A stretch of DNA of 64,000 bases from the NCBI GenBank assembly GCA_947175205.1, contig CAMWLS010000002.1, positions 34,050-98,049 on the forward strand. Reading direction: 5' to 3'. The stretch's first letter is position 1; each line of letters starts with the position of its first letter. Below the pieces are notes generated by a model. That model saw nothing but the letters and a program-made list of their open reading frames with translations. It made no database searches and had not been told where the DNA came from. The stretch comes from an uncultured Porphyromonadaceae bacterium. Lineage in GTDB: Bacteria; Bacteroidota; Bacteroidia; Bacteroidales; Muribaculaceae. This document shows positions 42,552-50,780 of the stretch, piece after piece. The position numbers and the translations under genes were made by a program.

Positions 42552-43823
42552 TCAGTCCAGAATATCCTTGCCTATATCACGGCGGAAATACATATCCTTG
42601 AATTTGATATCCTCCAGCGCCTTATAACTCAGTGCGCGGGCGGCACGGGCATCATCAGCCATAGAAGTGACAGCCAGCACACGACCTCCGGAGGTAAGCA
42701 CACGGCCGTCTGGGGTCTCTGTGGTGCCGGCATGGAACACCACACTGTTCTCGGGAGTAAGGTTACCGCTTATCTCATACCCCTTGGCATAAGCCTCGGG
42801 ATAACCGCCGGAAACAGCCATCACAGTCACCGCGGCTCGCGGATCATGCTCAGCAGGTACATTGCCTAAATTACCACGTGCAGCAGCCTCAAGGAGGTCC
42901 ACTAAGTCTGACTTCAGACGCGGCATCACCACCTCTGTCTCAGGGTCACCCATACGCACGTTGTATTCTATCACCATGGGCTCGTTGCCCTCCACCTTTA
43001 TCAGGCCTAAGAAGATAAAGCCACGGTAAACTATACCCTCCTCAGCAAGACCTTCCACCGTGGGGCGTATTATGCGTTCCTCCACCTTGCGCATAAACTC
43101 TGCATCAGCAAAGGGTACAGGGCTCACAGCACCCATACCGCCGGTATTGAGGCCCGTATCGCCTTCACCTATACGCTTGTAGTCCTTGGCCTCGGGAAGA
43201 ATCCTGTAGCCGCCGGCACCGTCAGTTACCACAAATACTGAACACTCTATGCCGCTGAGGAACTCTTCTATCACCACTGTGGCTGAGGAAGCGCCAAACT
43301 TGCCGTCAAGCATCTCACGCAGCGCGGCACACGCCTCATCCAGCGTGGGAATAATCAGCACACCCTTGCCCGCGGCCAGTCCGTCAGCCTTAAGCACATA
43401 AGGAGGCTTAAGACTTTCCAGGAAGCGGCAGCCCTCCTCCACGGTCTCCGCGGTAAAGCTCCGGTATGCTGCGGTGGGAATGTCGTGGCGCTCCATAAAA
43501 CGCTTGGCATAATCCTTGCTGCCCTCCAGGCGGGCACCCTCGCCGGACGGGCCCACCACCAGCACCGGATGCTGCTTGAAGTAATCATATATTCCGGCCA
43601 CCAGCGGGTCCTCGTTGCCCACCACAATCATTTCTATATCATTGATGGCTACAAAATCCTCTATAGCCTTGAAGTCAAGTGGTGACAGGGCCACGTTTAC
43701 ACCGTAACGTGACGTTCCGCCGTTGCCGGGAGCTATAAAAAGTTTCTCACAGCGCCGGCTCTCGCTCAGCTTCTTTGCCAGCGCACACTCACGGCCACCT
43801 GACCCCAGGAGTAATATATTCAT
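42552..43823 (-). CDS. purD: Phosphoribosylamine--glycine ligase
   Basis: A 423-residue ATP-grasp enzyme of purine synthesis joining glycine to phosphoribosylamine. Signatures: MNILLLGSGGRECALAKKL, VLKADGLAAGKGVLI, NTGGMGAVSPVPF and EYNVRMGDPETEVVMPRLKS. Full length. First gene of the leftward run that includes pdxB. No other purine gene lies nearby. Confidence 0.96.
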   Translation of the reverse strand: MNILLLGSGGRECALAKKLSESRRCEKLFIAPGNGGTSRYGVNVALSPLDFKAIEDFVAINDIEMIVVGNEDPLVAGIYDYFKQHPVLVVGPSGEGARLEGSKDYAKRFMERHDIPTAAYRSFTAETVEEGCRFLESLKPPYVLKADGLAAGKGVLIIPTLDEACAALREMLDGKFGASSATVVIEEFLSGIECSVFVVTDGAGGYRILPEAKDYKRIGEGDTGLNTGGMGAVSPVPFADAEFMRKVEERIIRPTVEGLAEEGIVYRGFIFLGLIKVEGNEPMVIEYNVRMGDPETEVVMPRLKSDLVDLLEAAARGNLGNVPAEHDPRAAVTVMAVSGGYPEAYAKGYEISGNLTPENSVVFHAGTTETPDGRVLTSGGRVLAVTSMADDARAARALSYKALEDIKFKDMYFRRDIGKDILD

Positions 43824-43874
43824 ATTGTTATGCTTTGGTTGGTTTAGTTATGATAAAAAATACTGCATCCGCTC

Positions 43875-45488
43875 TCACTCATTATTCTTCTTGCGCCATC
43901 CGCGTGAACGCATGATGGGTCCGTCTGCTGCCGGAAGTGAAGGAGCCTTCCCGCTGATGCTTTTGAGAGCGGAGGGATTACGGCGCATGGCCAGCGGATT
44001 CTCACTGGGTGTCTCAGGCGCGCTCATGGGGCGCTTGTCATAGCCGGTGTGTACACCGCGGCCGGGCATTTCTCCATCACGTGAGAAATTTCTCTCGCGT
44101 CCGCCACGCTCCTTGCGCTCAGAGGCACCGCGGCCCTTACCTCCCGCAAAACCATCCTTGACAAAAGATGCGCGCATCTCTCCCCTGCGTGCATCACCCT
44201 TTTGAAAATCACTCTTACGGGAATCCCCCTTACGGAATTCACCGCGGCGCTCCGGTCGGCGCTCCTTAGCGGCATCGCGCTCCGCAGTCTTACGGTCATC
44301 GCGCTCCTTGAGCTTATTGCCGGCCGCCAGAAAGTCGCGCTTGTTACCCTCAAAGATAACATACTCGCGCAGCTGACACTCTAAAGCTCCGTTATACAGC
44401 GGTATACGCTCTGAGGCCGCAAGGCCTATCTTATCAAAATACTCGCTCTTATAGCCTATTATCCACGCATGATAACCCTTGAACACATTCTTGAGCCTGT
44501 TTCCTATGGTCTCATACAGCGCATCCATGTCAGGAGCGCTGATACGCTCTCCGTAAGGAGGATTGCTCACCAGCACACCGGGAACACCGTCTGCCGGAGC
44601 CTCTTCCCACTGTGACAGAGCACGTTTCTCCACCGTCACATAGCGCGCCACACCGGCACTCTTGAGGTTCTCCTTGCTTATGGCTACAGCCTTGGGTGAG
44701 ATGTCCGCACCTATTATGGGACAGCTTATCTCGCGTTCAGCACTGTCATCATGATATATCTCTTCAAAAAGCTCACGGTTGAAATCAGGCCACTTCTCAA
44801 AGGCAAAACCACGGCGGAAAATTCCGGGATTTATATTTCCCGCTATCAGCGCCGCCTCACACAGGAAGGTACCTGAACCGCACATGGGGTCCACAAACGG
44901 CGTCTCGCCGCGCCAGCCTGTCATAAGTATTATTCCGGCAGCAAGAACCTCATTTATAGGGGCCTCTGTCTGCGCCACACGGTAGCCGCGCTTATGCAGC
45001 GACTCACCTGACGAGTCCAGCGACAGCGTAACCTCGCGCCCCGCTATATGCACGTTTATCAGTATGTCCGCCCCGTCAAGCCTTACGCCCGGACGCTTCC
45101 CCGCTCCCAGACGGTCCTGGAACCAGTCCACTATTCCGTCCTTAACCCGGTACGTCACAAAACGGCTGTGTGTAAACTCATCACTGTTCACCACAGAATC
45201 AATGGCAAAAGTATCTGTCACATCCATCAGACTACTCCAGTCATACTCTTTTATCTTTTCATAAAGTTCATCAGCGTCCGCTGCCGCAAACTTATAGAAA
45301 GGCTTCAGAATACGCAGCGCCGTACGGCAACAGAAATTAGCCCGGTACAGCGTCTCCAGATTACCGCTGAACGATACCATACGCTTCCCCGGCTGCACAT
45401 CCTGTGCCCCGATACCTCTCAACTCCTCTGCAAGGACATTTTCAAGCCCCGCAAAGGTTTTTGCCACCATTTCAAACTGTGTACTCAT
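43875..45488 (-). CDS. THUMP-domain class I SAM-dependent RNA methyltransferase (RlmL-like)
   Basis: A 537-residue protein: ferredoxin-like/THUMP region (about 1-155), methyltransferase domain with DPMCGSGTFLCEAALIA and the N6/N2 motif NPPYGER, as in the rRNA guanine-N2 methyltransferase RlmL. From about residue 385 a highly charged tail rich in Arg, Lys, Glu, Gly (EFRKGDSRKSDFQKGDARRG) follows and is probably disordered and RNA-binding. It is 51 bases upstream of purD in the same direction. Confidence 0.9.
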   Translation of the reverse strand: MSTQFEMVAKTFAGLENVLAEELRGIGAQDVQPGKRMVSFSGNLETLYRANFCCRTALRILKPFYKFAAADADELYEKIKEYDWSSLMDVTDTFAIDSVVNSDEFTHSRFVTYRVKDGIVDWFQDRLGAGKRPGVRLDGADILINVHIAGREVTLSLDSSGESLHKRGYRVAQTEAPINEVLAAGIILMTGWRGETPFVDPMCGSGTFLCEAALIAGNINPGIFRRGFAFEKWPDFNRELFEEIYHDDSAEREISCPIIGADISPKAVAISKENLKSAGVARYVTVEKRALSQWEEAPADGVPGVLVSNPPYGERISAPDMDALYETIGNRLKNVFKGYHAWIIGYKSEYFDKIGLAASERIPLYNGALECQLREYVIFEGNKRDFLAAGNKLKERDDRKTAERDAAKERRPERRGEFRKGDSRKSDFQKGDARRGEMRASFVKDGFAGGKGRGASERKERGGRERNFSRDGEMPGRGVHTGYDKRPMSAPETPSENPLAMRRNPSALKSISGKAPSLPAADGPIMRSRGWRKKNNE

Positions 45489-45581
45489 ACCTCTTTGTTT
45501 TTATTTCGGCCACAAAATTAATAAAAAAACGCGGCACTCACTCCCTACACCCCGCATAAGTTATATTTTATACGGAAATAT

Positions 45582-45611
45582 TTTGTTTTAAATTTATAAT
45601 ACCTATCTTTG
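45582..45611 (+). promoter_or_regulatory. Promoter of the secreted protein gene at 45693
   Basis: TTTG (45582-45585), 18 bases, TATCTTTG (45604-45611). Confidence 0.65.
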
Positions 45612-45692
45612 CAAAAATCAACCTCTTACGCCTTGATTCACCACCATCCTGAAACCAGATAATACCATTTATAACCTAAAAATTTTTAACCG

Positions 45693-46316
45693 ATGAAGAA
45701 GAAACTTTTCTCCCTCACACTTGCTGTAGCAGCAGTTTTTGCCCTCCCCGCAATAAGTAACGCCCAGAACATTGGCGGACTCCTTAACAAAGGTAAAAAA
45801 GTAGCCTCCAAAATCACCGGTAAGGAAGAACCGAAAGAACAGCAAGCCCGGCCCACTGAAAACAAAGTCACACCCGTCATCTTTGCCAATGGCGTAGAGA
45901 TGATAAATCCCATTGCGGAGTCCATCACCATTGAACCCGTGGGCCTCTACGGAATAAGCGCCGAAGAAAGCCCCGTAGGTGACGTTTATCTGGTAATGAA
46001 AGTCACCCTCAAAGAACCCAAAAACAAAACCAACTTCGGAAGTAGCATCAGAAACCAGAAAATGATAGCCGTTGATGCCGCCGGCAACGTCTACAACATC
46101 CCCGCAAGCGGCTCAGAGCCATATGACACCCCACAGGACGTTCCCGTGATAGTTAACATGGGCAAGCCCGGAATCATGTTCACCAACGTCAGCACAGACC
46201 TCAAGAAAATGGACCTTGTAAAAGTGGGTGTATTCATTGACGCCTACCATCAGGACAACATTATCTTCAAAAACTTCCCCATCCAGTGGAACCCCACCGA
46301 AGAAGATAAAAAATAA
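45693..46316 (+). CDS. Secreted protein of unknown function
   Basis: A 207-residue protein with a clear signal peptide (MKKKLFSLTLAVAAVFALPA, cleavage after about residue 24, NAQ-N). The mature part starts with a basic stretch (LNKGKKVASKITGKEEPKEQ) and continues as a beta-rich domain (VGDVYLVMKVTLKEP). No family recognised. Single-gene unit with its own promoter. Confidence 0.72.
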   Translation: MKKKLFSLTLAVAAVFALPAISNAQNIGGLLNKGKKVASKITGKEEPKEQQARPTENKVTPVIFANGVEMINPIAESITIEPVGLYGISAEESPVGDVYLVMKVTLKEPKNKTNFGSSIRNQKMIAVDAAGNVYNIPASGSEPYDTPQDVPVIVNMGKPGIMFTNVSTDLKKMDLVKVGVFIDAYHQDNIIFKNFPIQWNPTEEDKK

Positions 46317-46613
46317 CCCCCCCACAAACCCACTTCTGCCCCCTCTCCATTCTTTAGAGAAGCTTTCCTGACATCACTTGAAAGAACTTGCCACCACAGC
46401 TGATACAGCTTTACTGACATCACTGACAGCGTTTTCCTGTCTCACCATAACGGACGGTTGAGCCCCGCGCTCACCCGCCCGTTTTATTTCCACCCCATAC
46501 CTCCTACAAATCCTATAAAACGCATCCACTCCCATAATTCCCATTCCTCCCACCACTCCCATAATTCCCATTCCTCCCACCACCCCTCCCATTTTGTTAA
46601 ACCACGTTAAATT
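46317..46613. other. Non-coding stretch with tandem repeat before the PadR operon
   Basis: No gene is visible in these bases. They are C-rich on the plus strand and contain two perfect 27-base tandem units at 46527-46580 (listed separately). The PadR operator and promoter follow directly. Confidence 0.6.
46527..46580. repeat. Two perfect tandem 27-base repeats
   Basis: Units 46527-46553 and 46554-46580 are identical (CACTCCCATAATTCCC, then ATTCCTCCCAC), and a partial third copy follows. They lie about 35 bases before the PadR operator. Confidence 0.8.
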
Positions 46614-46657
46614 ATAGTACTTGGTATTGCATAGTACTATTTATCACCCTATCTTTG
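46614..46657 (+). promoter_or_regulatory. Promoter with probable PadR operator
   Basis: The inverted repeat ATAGTACT-N11-AGTACTAT (46614-46640) covers the -33 TTG (46627-46629); 20 bases later stands TATCTTTG (46650-46657). A PadR dimer bound here would block polymerase, consistent with self-repression of the padR-pspC pair. Confidence 0.7.
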
Positions 46658-46704
46658 TACCGTAATCAAAAATTCATCACCATCCTATATTCAAAATTTA
46701 ACCT

Positions 46705-47055
46705 ATGGCTACAAACGTAGAAAATCAAAAATCTCAGATGCGCAAGGGTATGGTGGAATACTGCGTACTGCTGCTCCTTAGCCGTGGCGACGCTTATGCC
46801 TCAGAAATCATCACCCGCCTGAAGGCCGCGCACATGATTGTGGTGGAAGGTACGCTTTACCCCCTCCTCACAAGACTCAAAAACGACGGCTCACTGGAAT
46901 ACCGCTGGGAAGAATCCCCCTCAGGCCCCCCACGGAAATATTTCTCACTCACGCCCCAGGGCGCTGAAGTCCTCAACGCACTAAGCCAGTGCTGGGCTGA
47001 ACTCGCGCAGACTGTTGCACTCCTAACCATTGATTCAGAAACCTCTTCACTTTAA
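46705..47055 (+). CDS. PadR-family transcriptional repressor
   Basis: A 116-residue winged-helix protein with the family hallmarks EYCVLLLLSRGDAYASEII, VVEGTLYPLLTRLKNDG and GPPRKYFSLTPQGAEVL. Such proteins repress transcription until a stress or drug signal is bound. It is followed after 20 bases by a PspC-domain gene, a pairing common in Bacteroidota, and preceded by an inverted-repeat operator over its promoter. Confidence 0.93.
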   Translation: MATNVENQKSQMRKGMVEYCVLLLLSRGDAYASEIITRLKAAHMIVVEGTLYPLLTRLKNDGSLEYRWEESPSGPPRKYFSLTPQGAEVLNALSQCWAELAQTVALLTIDSETSSL

Positions 47056-47075
47056 CAAAAAAAATTTTCACTGCA

Positions 47076-48269
47076 ATGAACGACGCAAGAACAGTTACCA
47101 TCAACGGTAAATTATACTACATAGAAAATGATGCCTATAACCGCTTGCATCTCTACCTCAGCCAGCTGAAAACGGTTTTCGGAACCACTGAAGAGGGCGC
47201 TGAGATTGTCAGGGACATTGAAGGCCGCGTGTCAGAACTCATTGACGAGATTCCCGCAGGCACTTCTGACCGCGTGGTTAACATAAATGACATCAACAGC
47301 ATTATCACCGTAGTAGGACGCCCGGAAGAAATAGCGCGTGAGTGCGAGCTCCCTGAAGGCGCGGTACCACCTCCCTTCACAGGCACCGCTGACAAGGGCA
47401 CAGTTCCCCCGCCCCTCTTTTCCATCAATATCGGCGGCCGCCGCAAGCTGTACCGCAACCTCAGCGACACCGTCTTTGGAGGCGTACTCAGCGGCATTGC
47501 CACATACTTTAACTGGAATGTCACCATCTTACGCCTTCTGGTTATCATCCTCACACTCTGCACCTCATTCTTCCCCGTATTCTTAATTTACTGCATCCTC
47601 TGGATGATCATCCCGCCGGCTGACACCCCTGCACGAGTCCTGGCCATGAACGGCAGCGATGTGAACCCGCAGACACTGGGAGAAGCCGTAATGACGGAAA
47701 ACAACATAATATCTGAGAACAGAGGCTCCATGAAAACCTTCCTCAGCGTGGTGTCTAAGCTGGCCATGGGCTTTATAGGAGTCATTGCAGCCATCTGCGG
47801 CCTGGGCGCCATCATCACCTCTCTGGTCCTACTGGTGGCCATGATTGCCTCTCTCATCTCAGGGGTTCCCGTCATGCTTGACGCCCAGGAGCTGGCCGTT
47901 GAAGGCATGAGACAGCTGTCTTGGTGGGGCATGGGACTGGGGCTGAGCATCTGCCTCCTCTGCGCTGTCAGCTGCTTGGCCCTGGTGTGGGCCGGATGCT
48001 GCGTCCTGCTCAAGACTCGCGCCGCCTCTCGCGCCGTAAAACAAGCTTTTATAGGCATTGGCGGAATTCTCCTGATTGCTTTCATCTGGACCCTCAGCAT
48101 GACCGTACACTATGACCGTATCACAGGCGATGGTTTCTCTGAAGCCTTCCGCACAAACATCCGCATTGAAAACCACTCACAGGAAGCCGGACACGGCATT
48201 GACATGAAAATAATCAGAACTAACCCTGACAAGGATAACGACACCATAACCATCACCAATAATGACTAA
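47076..48269 (+). CDS. PspC-domain membrane protein
   Basis: A 397-residue membrane protein. Residues about 1-100 are soluble (VTINGKLYYIENDAYNRLH); a PspC domain follows (LYRNLSDTVFGGVLSGIATY, then two hydrophobic helices); three or four more membrane helices occupy about 225-350. The PspC domain is linked to envelope-stress responses. Its expression is likely set by the adjacent PadR repressor. Confidence 0.88.
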   Translation: MNDARTVTINGKLYYIENDAYNRLHLYLSQLKTVFGTTEEGAEIVRDIEGRVSELIDEIPAGTSDRVVNINDINSIITVVGRPEEIARECELPEGAVPPPFTGTADKGTVPPPLFSINIGGRRKLYRNLSDTVFGGVLSGIATYFNWNVTILRLLVIILTLCTSFFPVFLIYCILWMIIPPADTPARVLAMNGSDVNPQTLGEAVMTENNIISENRGSMKTFLSVVSKLAMGFIGVIAAICGLGAIITSLVLLVAMIASLISGVPVMLDAQELAVEGMRQLSWWGMGLGLSICLLCAVSCLALVWAGCCVLLKTRAASRAVKQAFIGIGGILLIAFIWTLSMTVHYDRITGDGFSEAFRTNIRIENHSQEAGHGIDMKIIRTNPDKDNDTITITNND

Positions 48270-48367
48270 CGCCAATAATGACTAACGCCGCCAACATCTC
48301 GTTTACCAGCTTACTCATCACTCTCCTCTTAATTCTCCTCATCTGACAGCTTTTTCATTCATCACAT

Positions 48368-48409
48368 GTGCTGTGCCGGGTCCCCTAATCCTGACACAGC
48401 ACTCTTTTT
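48368..48409 (+). terminator. Rho-independent terminator after the PspC gene
   Basis: GTGCTGTG (48368-48375) pairs with CACAGCAC (48395-48402) and is followed by five T. Confidence 0.75.
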
Positions 48410-48457
48410 ATTCCCATTTTTATTACTCATAATGATAGCCGTAAAGATATTTTTGTA

Positions 48458-48465
48458 TACATTTG
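48458..48465 (+). promoter_or_regulatory. -7 box before the secreted adhesin-like gene
   Basis: TACATTTG, about 30 bases before the ATG at 48497. A second match, TATTTTTG, lies 10 bases upstream. Confidence 0.4.
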
Positions 48466-48496
48466 CCACATAATACTCATTAAACAACATTCGCTT

Positions 48497-50512
48497 ATGA
48501 AATCACGTCTGCTACTCTCCCTTAGCCTTCTGACAGCTGCCGCGCTCCAGAGTTGGGCCGCAGCCCCCACTCAGATTTTCGCTTCCATGAGCTACTCTGA
48601 CCGTTGGGGTATGGACGGTGGCGCCCGGTACGGAATTTATGAACTTCCCACATCAGGCACCCCGGCTTATTTCACATATGTGCACCTGAGCAACATGCTC
48701 CGCCCCTCCGGTGGCTGCCTCTACTTCAAGGACACTTACCTGAACATTGTCCCCTTCTACACTGAAAACGCTGATGAAGTGGAATACGCAGCATGGACTG
48801 ACTTCATCTTCTTTGACCCGCAGACATGGGAAGAAACCGGCCGCTTCCGCCTGGAAAACACTGACTTCTCTGCTAACTGCATGGCCTTTAACGCCGCGGA
48901 TGACACCATTTACGGATGCTTCTTTGACTTTGACAGCTCAAAATACGTCTTCGGAACCCTGGACCCAAAGGACGGAAGCATAACAGAAATAGCTCCCGTC
49001 AAAACCATGGGCAGCATCTATAAAGCCATGGGCTTCACCCCGGACGGCACCTGTTACGCCATAAACCGCGGCGGCGAGTTCGGTACCATTGAACTTGCCA
49101 GCGGTGAATTTGAATTGATAGCCCAGACATCCCTGGGCGCTCAGGGTTACATCCTCACCGGTGCCGTTGACCACCTGGCAGGCGTATTCTATTACGCTTA
49201 CGGCACTGATGATGAAAACGCCCTTTACCGCATTGACCTTGCCACCGGCAGCGCCACCAAAGTTTATGACATGCCGGATAACCAGAACTGGGCCGGTATG
49301 TACATCACCGGTCCGGAAGCCCCTGATGCCGCTCCCGCCGCCGCCACTGACCTGGCCATGAACTTCACTGACGCCTCTCTGCAGGGAAACATAAGCTTCA
49401 CAGTCCCCACACTGACATACGCAGGCACAACCCTCACCGCCTCTGACCTCAAGGCTGACGTTTACGTAAACTGCGTGCGCGAGTTCACAGTGGATGTAAC
49501 CCCCGGACAGAAAGTAAGCCTGGATTACACCGCTCCAGAGGATGCCCGCTACACCACCACTGTCATCATCCGCAATGCCGCCCTTAACGGCGCCGCCGCT
49601 TACACCACCCGCTGGCTGGGTAATGATGTCCCGGCCCCCGTCACTGACATCAACGTCAGCTATAGCGACGGTGCCTTTGACCTCACATGGGCACCCGCTG
49701 CGGCTGAGCACGGCGGATACATAAATCAGGAAAACGTCACATACACCATCACCCGTTATCCTGACGGCGTAACCGTGCGCAACATCAAGGGCACCTCTTT
49801 CCACCAGCCCATGGACACCCCTGATGAGATTACAGCTTACCACTTCAACATTTCTGCCGTTTATAACGGACACATCTCAGTACCCGCAAGCTCTGACCTC
49901 TGTTACGTGGGCGCACTCACTCCACCATATCACCAGGACTTTGAGGCCTCCACATCTTTTGACGCGCTCACCGTCATTGACGGAAACAAGGACAAGGACT
50001 CTTGGCGCTGGTACAGCACAAGCGCCATAATCTGGAAAAGCGATGCCGGCAAGGACCTTGATGACTGGCTTCTGCTCCCGCCCATGTACCTTGAAAAAGG
50101 CCTCGCTTACGACCTCAGCTTTGACTCCAGCGTCCTGGGTAGTGCCACTGAACGCTATGAGGTAATGATGGGAACAGAGCCCACTGCTGAAGCCCTTACC
50201 ACCACACTTATTGCCCCCAAGAGCATCACAAACACCGCTTATGAGGGCACAAGCGTAAAAGTTCAGGTGCCGCAGACAGGCGTTTACTACATTGGCTTCC
50301 ACGCCATCTCCACTAATGCTGACGGTTACGCCCTCTTCCTTGACAACATAAACCTCACTGCCGGCTACAGCGGCCTTGACCGCATTGACGCTGACACCGT
50401 GGCTGCACCCGTTGAATACTACAACCTCCAGGGAATACGCGTTGAAAACCCCGCTGCCGGCCTCTACATCCGCCGCCAGGGAACACGCACTGAGAAAGTG
50501 ATAATTCCCTGA
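48497..50512 (+). CDS. Secreted choice-of-anchor/adhesin-domain protein with sorting tail
   Basis: A 671-residue exported protein: signal peptide (1-21), a beta-propeller-like N-terminal region (about 30-270), fibronectin-like beta domains (about 280-465), and a cleaved-adhesin/choice-of-anchor domain (DDWLLLPPMYLEKGLAYDLS, YALFLDNINLT). The C-terminus EYYNLQGIRVENPAAGLYI resembles type IX secretion sorting tails, as in the BspA-like protein at 19 kb. A large antisense frame here is a coding shadow. Probably surface-exposed. Confidence 0.8.
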   Translation: MKSRLLLSLSLLTAAALQSWAAAPTQIFASMSYSDRWGMDGGARYGIYELPTSGTPAYFTYVHLSNMLRPSGGCLYFKDTYLNIVPFYTENADEVEYAAWTDFIFFDPQTWEETGRFRLENTDFSANCMAFNAADDTIYGCFFDFDSSKYVFGTLDPKDGSITEIAPVKTMGSIYKAMGFTPDGTCYAINRGGEFGTIELASGEFELIAQTSLGAQGYILTGAVDHLAGVFYYAYGTDDENALYRIDLATGSATKVYDMPDNQNWAGMYITGPEAPDAAPAAATDLAMNFTDASLQGNISFTVPTLTYAGTTLTASDLKADVYVNCVREFTVDVTPGQKVSLDYTAPEDARYTTTVIIRNAALNGAAAYTTRWLGNDVPAPVTDINVSYSDGAFDLTWAPAAAEHGGYINQENVTYTITRYPDGVTVRNIKGTSFHQPMDTPDEITAYHFNISAVYNGHISVPASSDLCYVGALTPPYHQDFEASTSFDALTVIDGNKDKDSWRWYSTSAIIWKSDAGKDLDDWLLLPPMYLEKGLAYDLSFDSSVLGSATERYEVMMGTEPTAEALTTTLIAPKSITNTAYEGTSVKVQVPQTGVYYIGFHAISTNADGYALFLDNINLTAGYSGLDRIDADTVAAPVEYYNLQGIRVENPAAGLYIRRQGTRTEKVIIP

Positions 50513-50549
50513 TGACACGGGGGTCAGCCCTCTTCACCATTTATTAGTT

Positions 50550-50581
50550 AAGGGCGGTACGCATCTCGGCGTACCGCCCTT
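50550..50581 (+). terminator. Strong hairpin after the adhesin-like gene
   Basis: AAGGGCGGTACG pairs exactly with CGTACCGCCCTT around an eight-base loop; a T-containing stretch follows. Confidence 0.75.
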
Positions 50582-50631
50582 GCTCTTTCGCCCTCTCTCA
50601 AATTATTTGCTTGTAACAAAATTTCAATATT

Positions 50632-50664
50632 TTTGCTCTAAATGTTAAATATTATGTATATTTG
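50632..50664 (+). promoter_or_regulatory. Promoter of the lipoprotein/outer-membrane pair
   Basis: TTTG (50632-50635), 21 bases, TATATTTG (50657-50664). Confidence 0.7.
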
Positions 50665-50780
50665 CACGTGTAATATAATTTTGGTGGAGATTTTTGCTAC
50701 ACGGTGCTAATTCACAGCACTGACAATGACTTAAACCGGACAATAACAAATAATAATACATTTAAAACCAATTAAACCAG

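Noticed and set aside
47588..48100. Antisense frame of 170 residues opposite the PspC gene
   Set aside because: Shadow of a clear membrane-protein gene; composition is low-complexity Met/Arg/Thr.
48938..49873. Long antisense frame of 311 residues
   Set aside because: It lies wholly within the adhesin-like gene, has no family features and arises from the codon bias of the sense gene.
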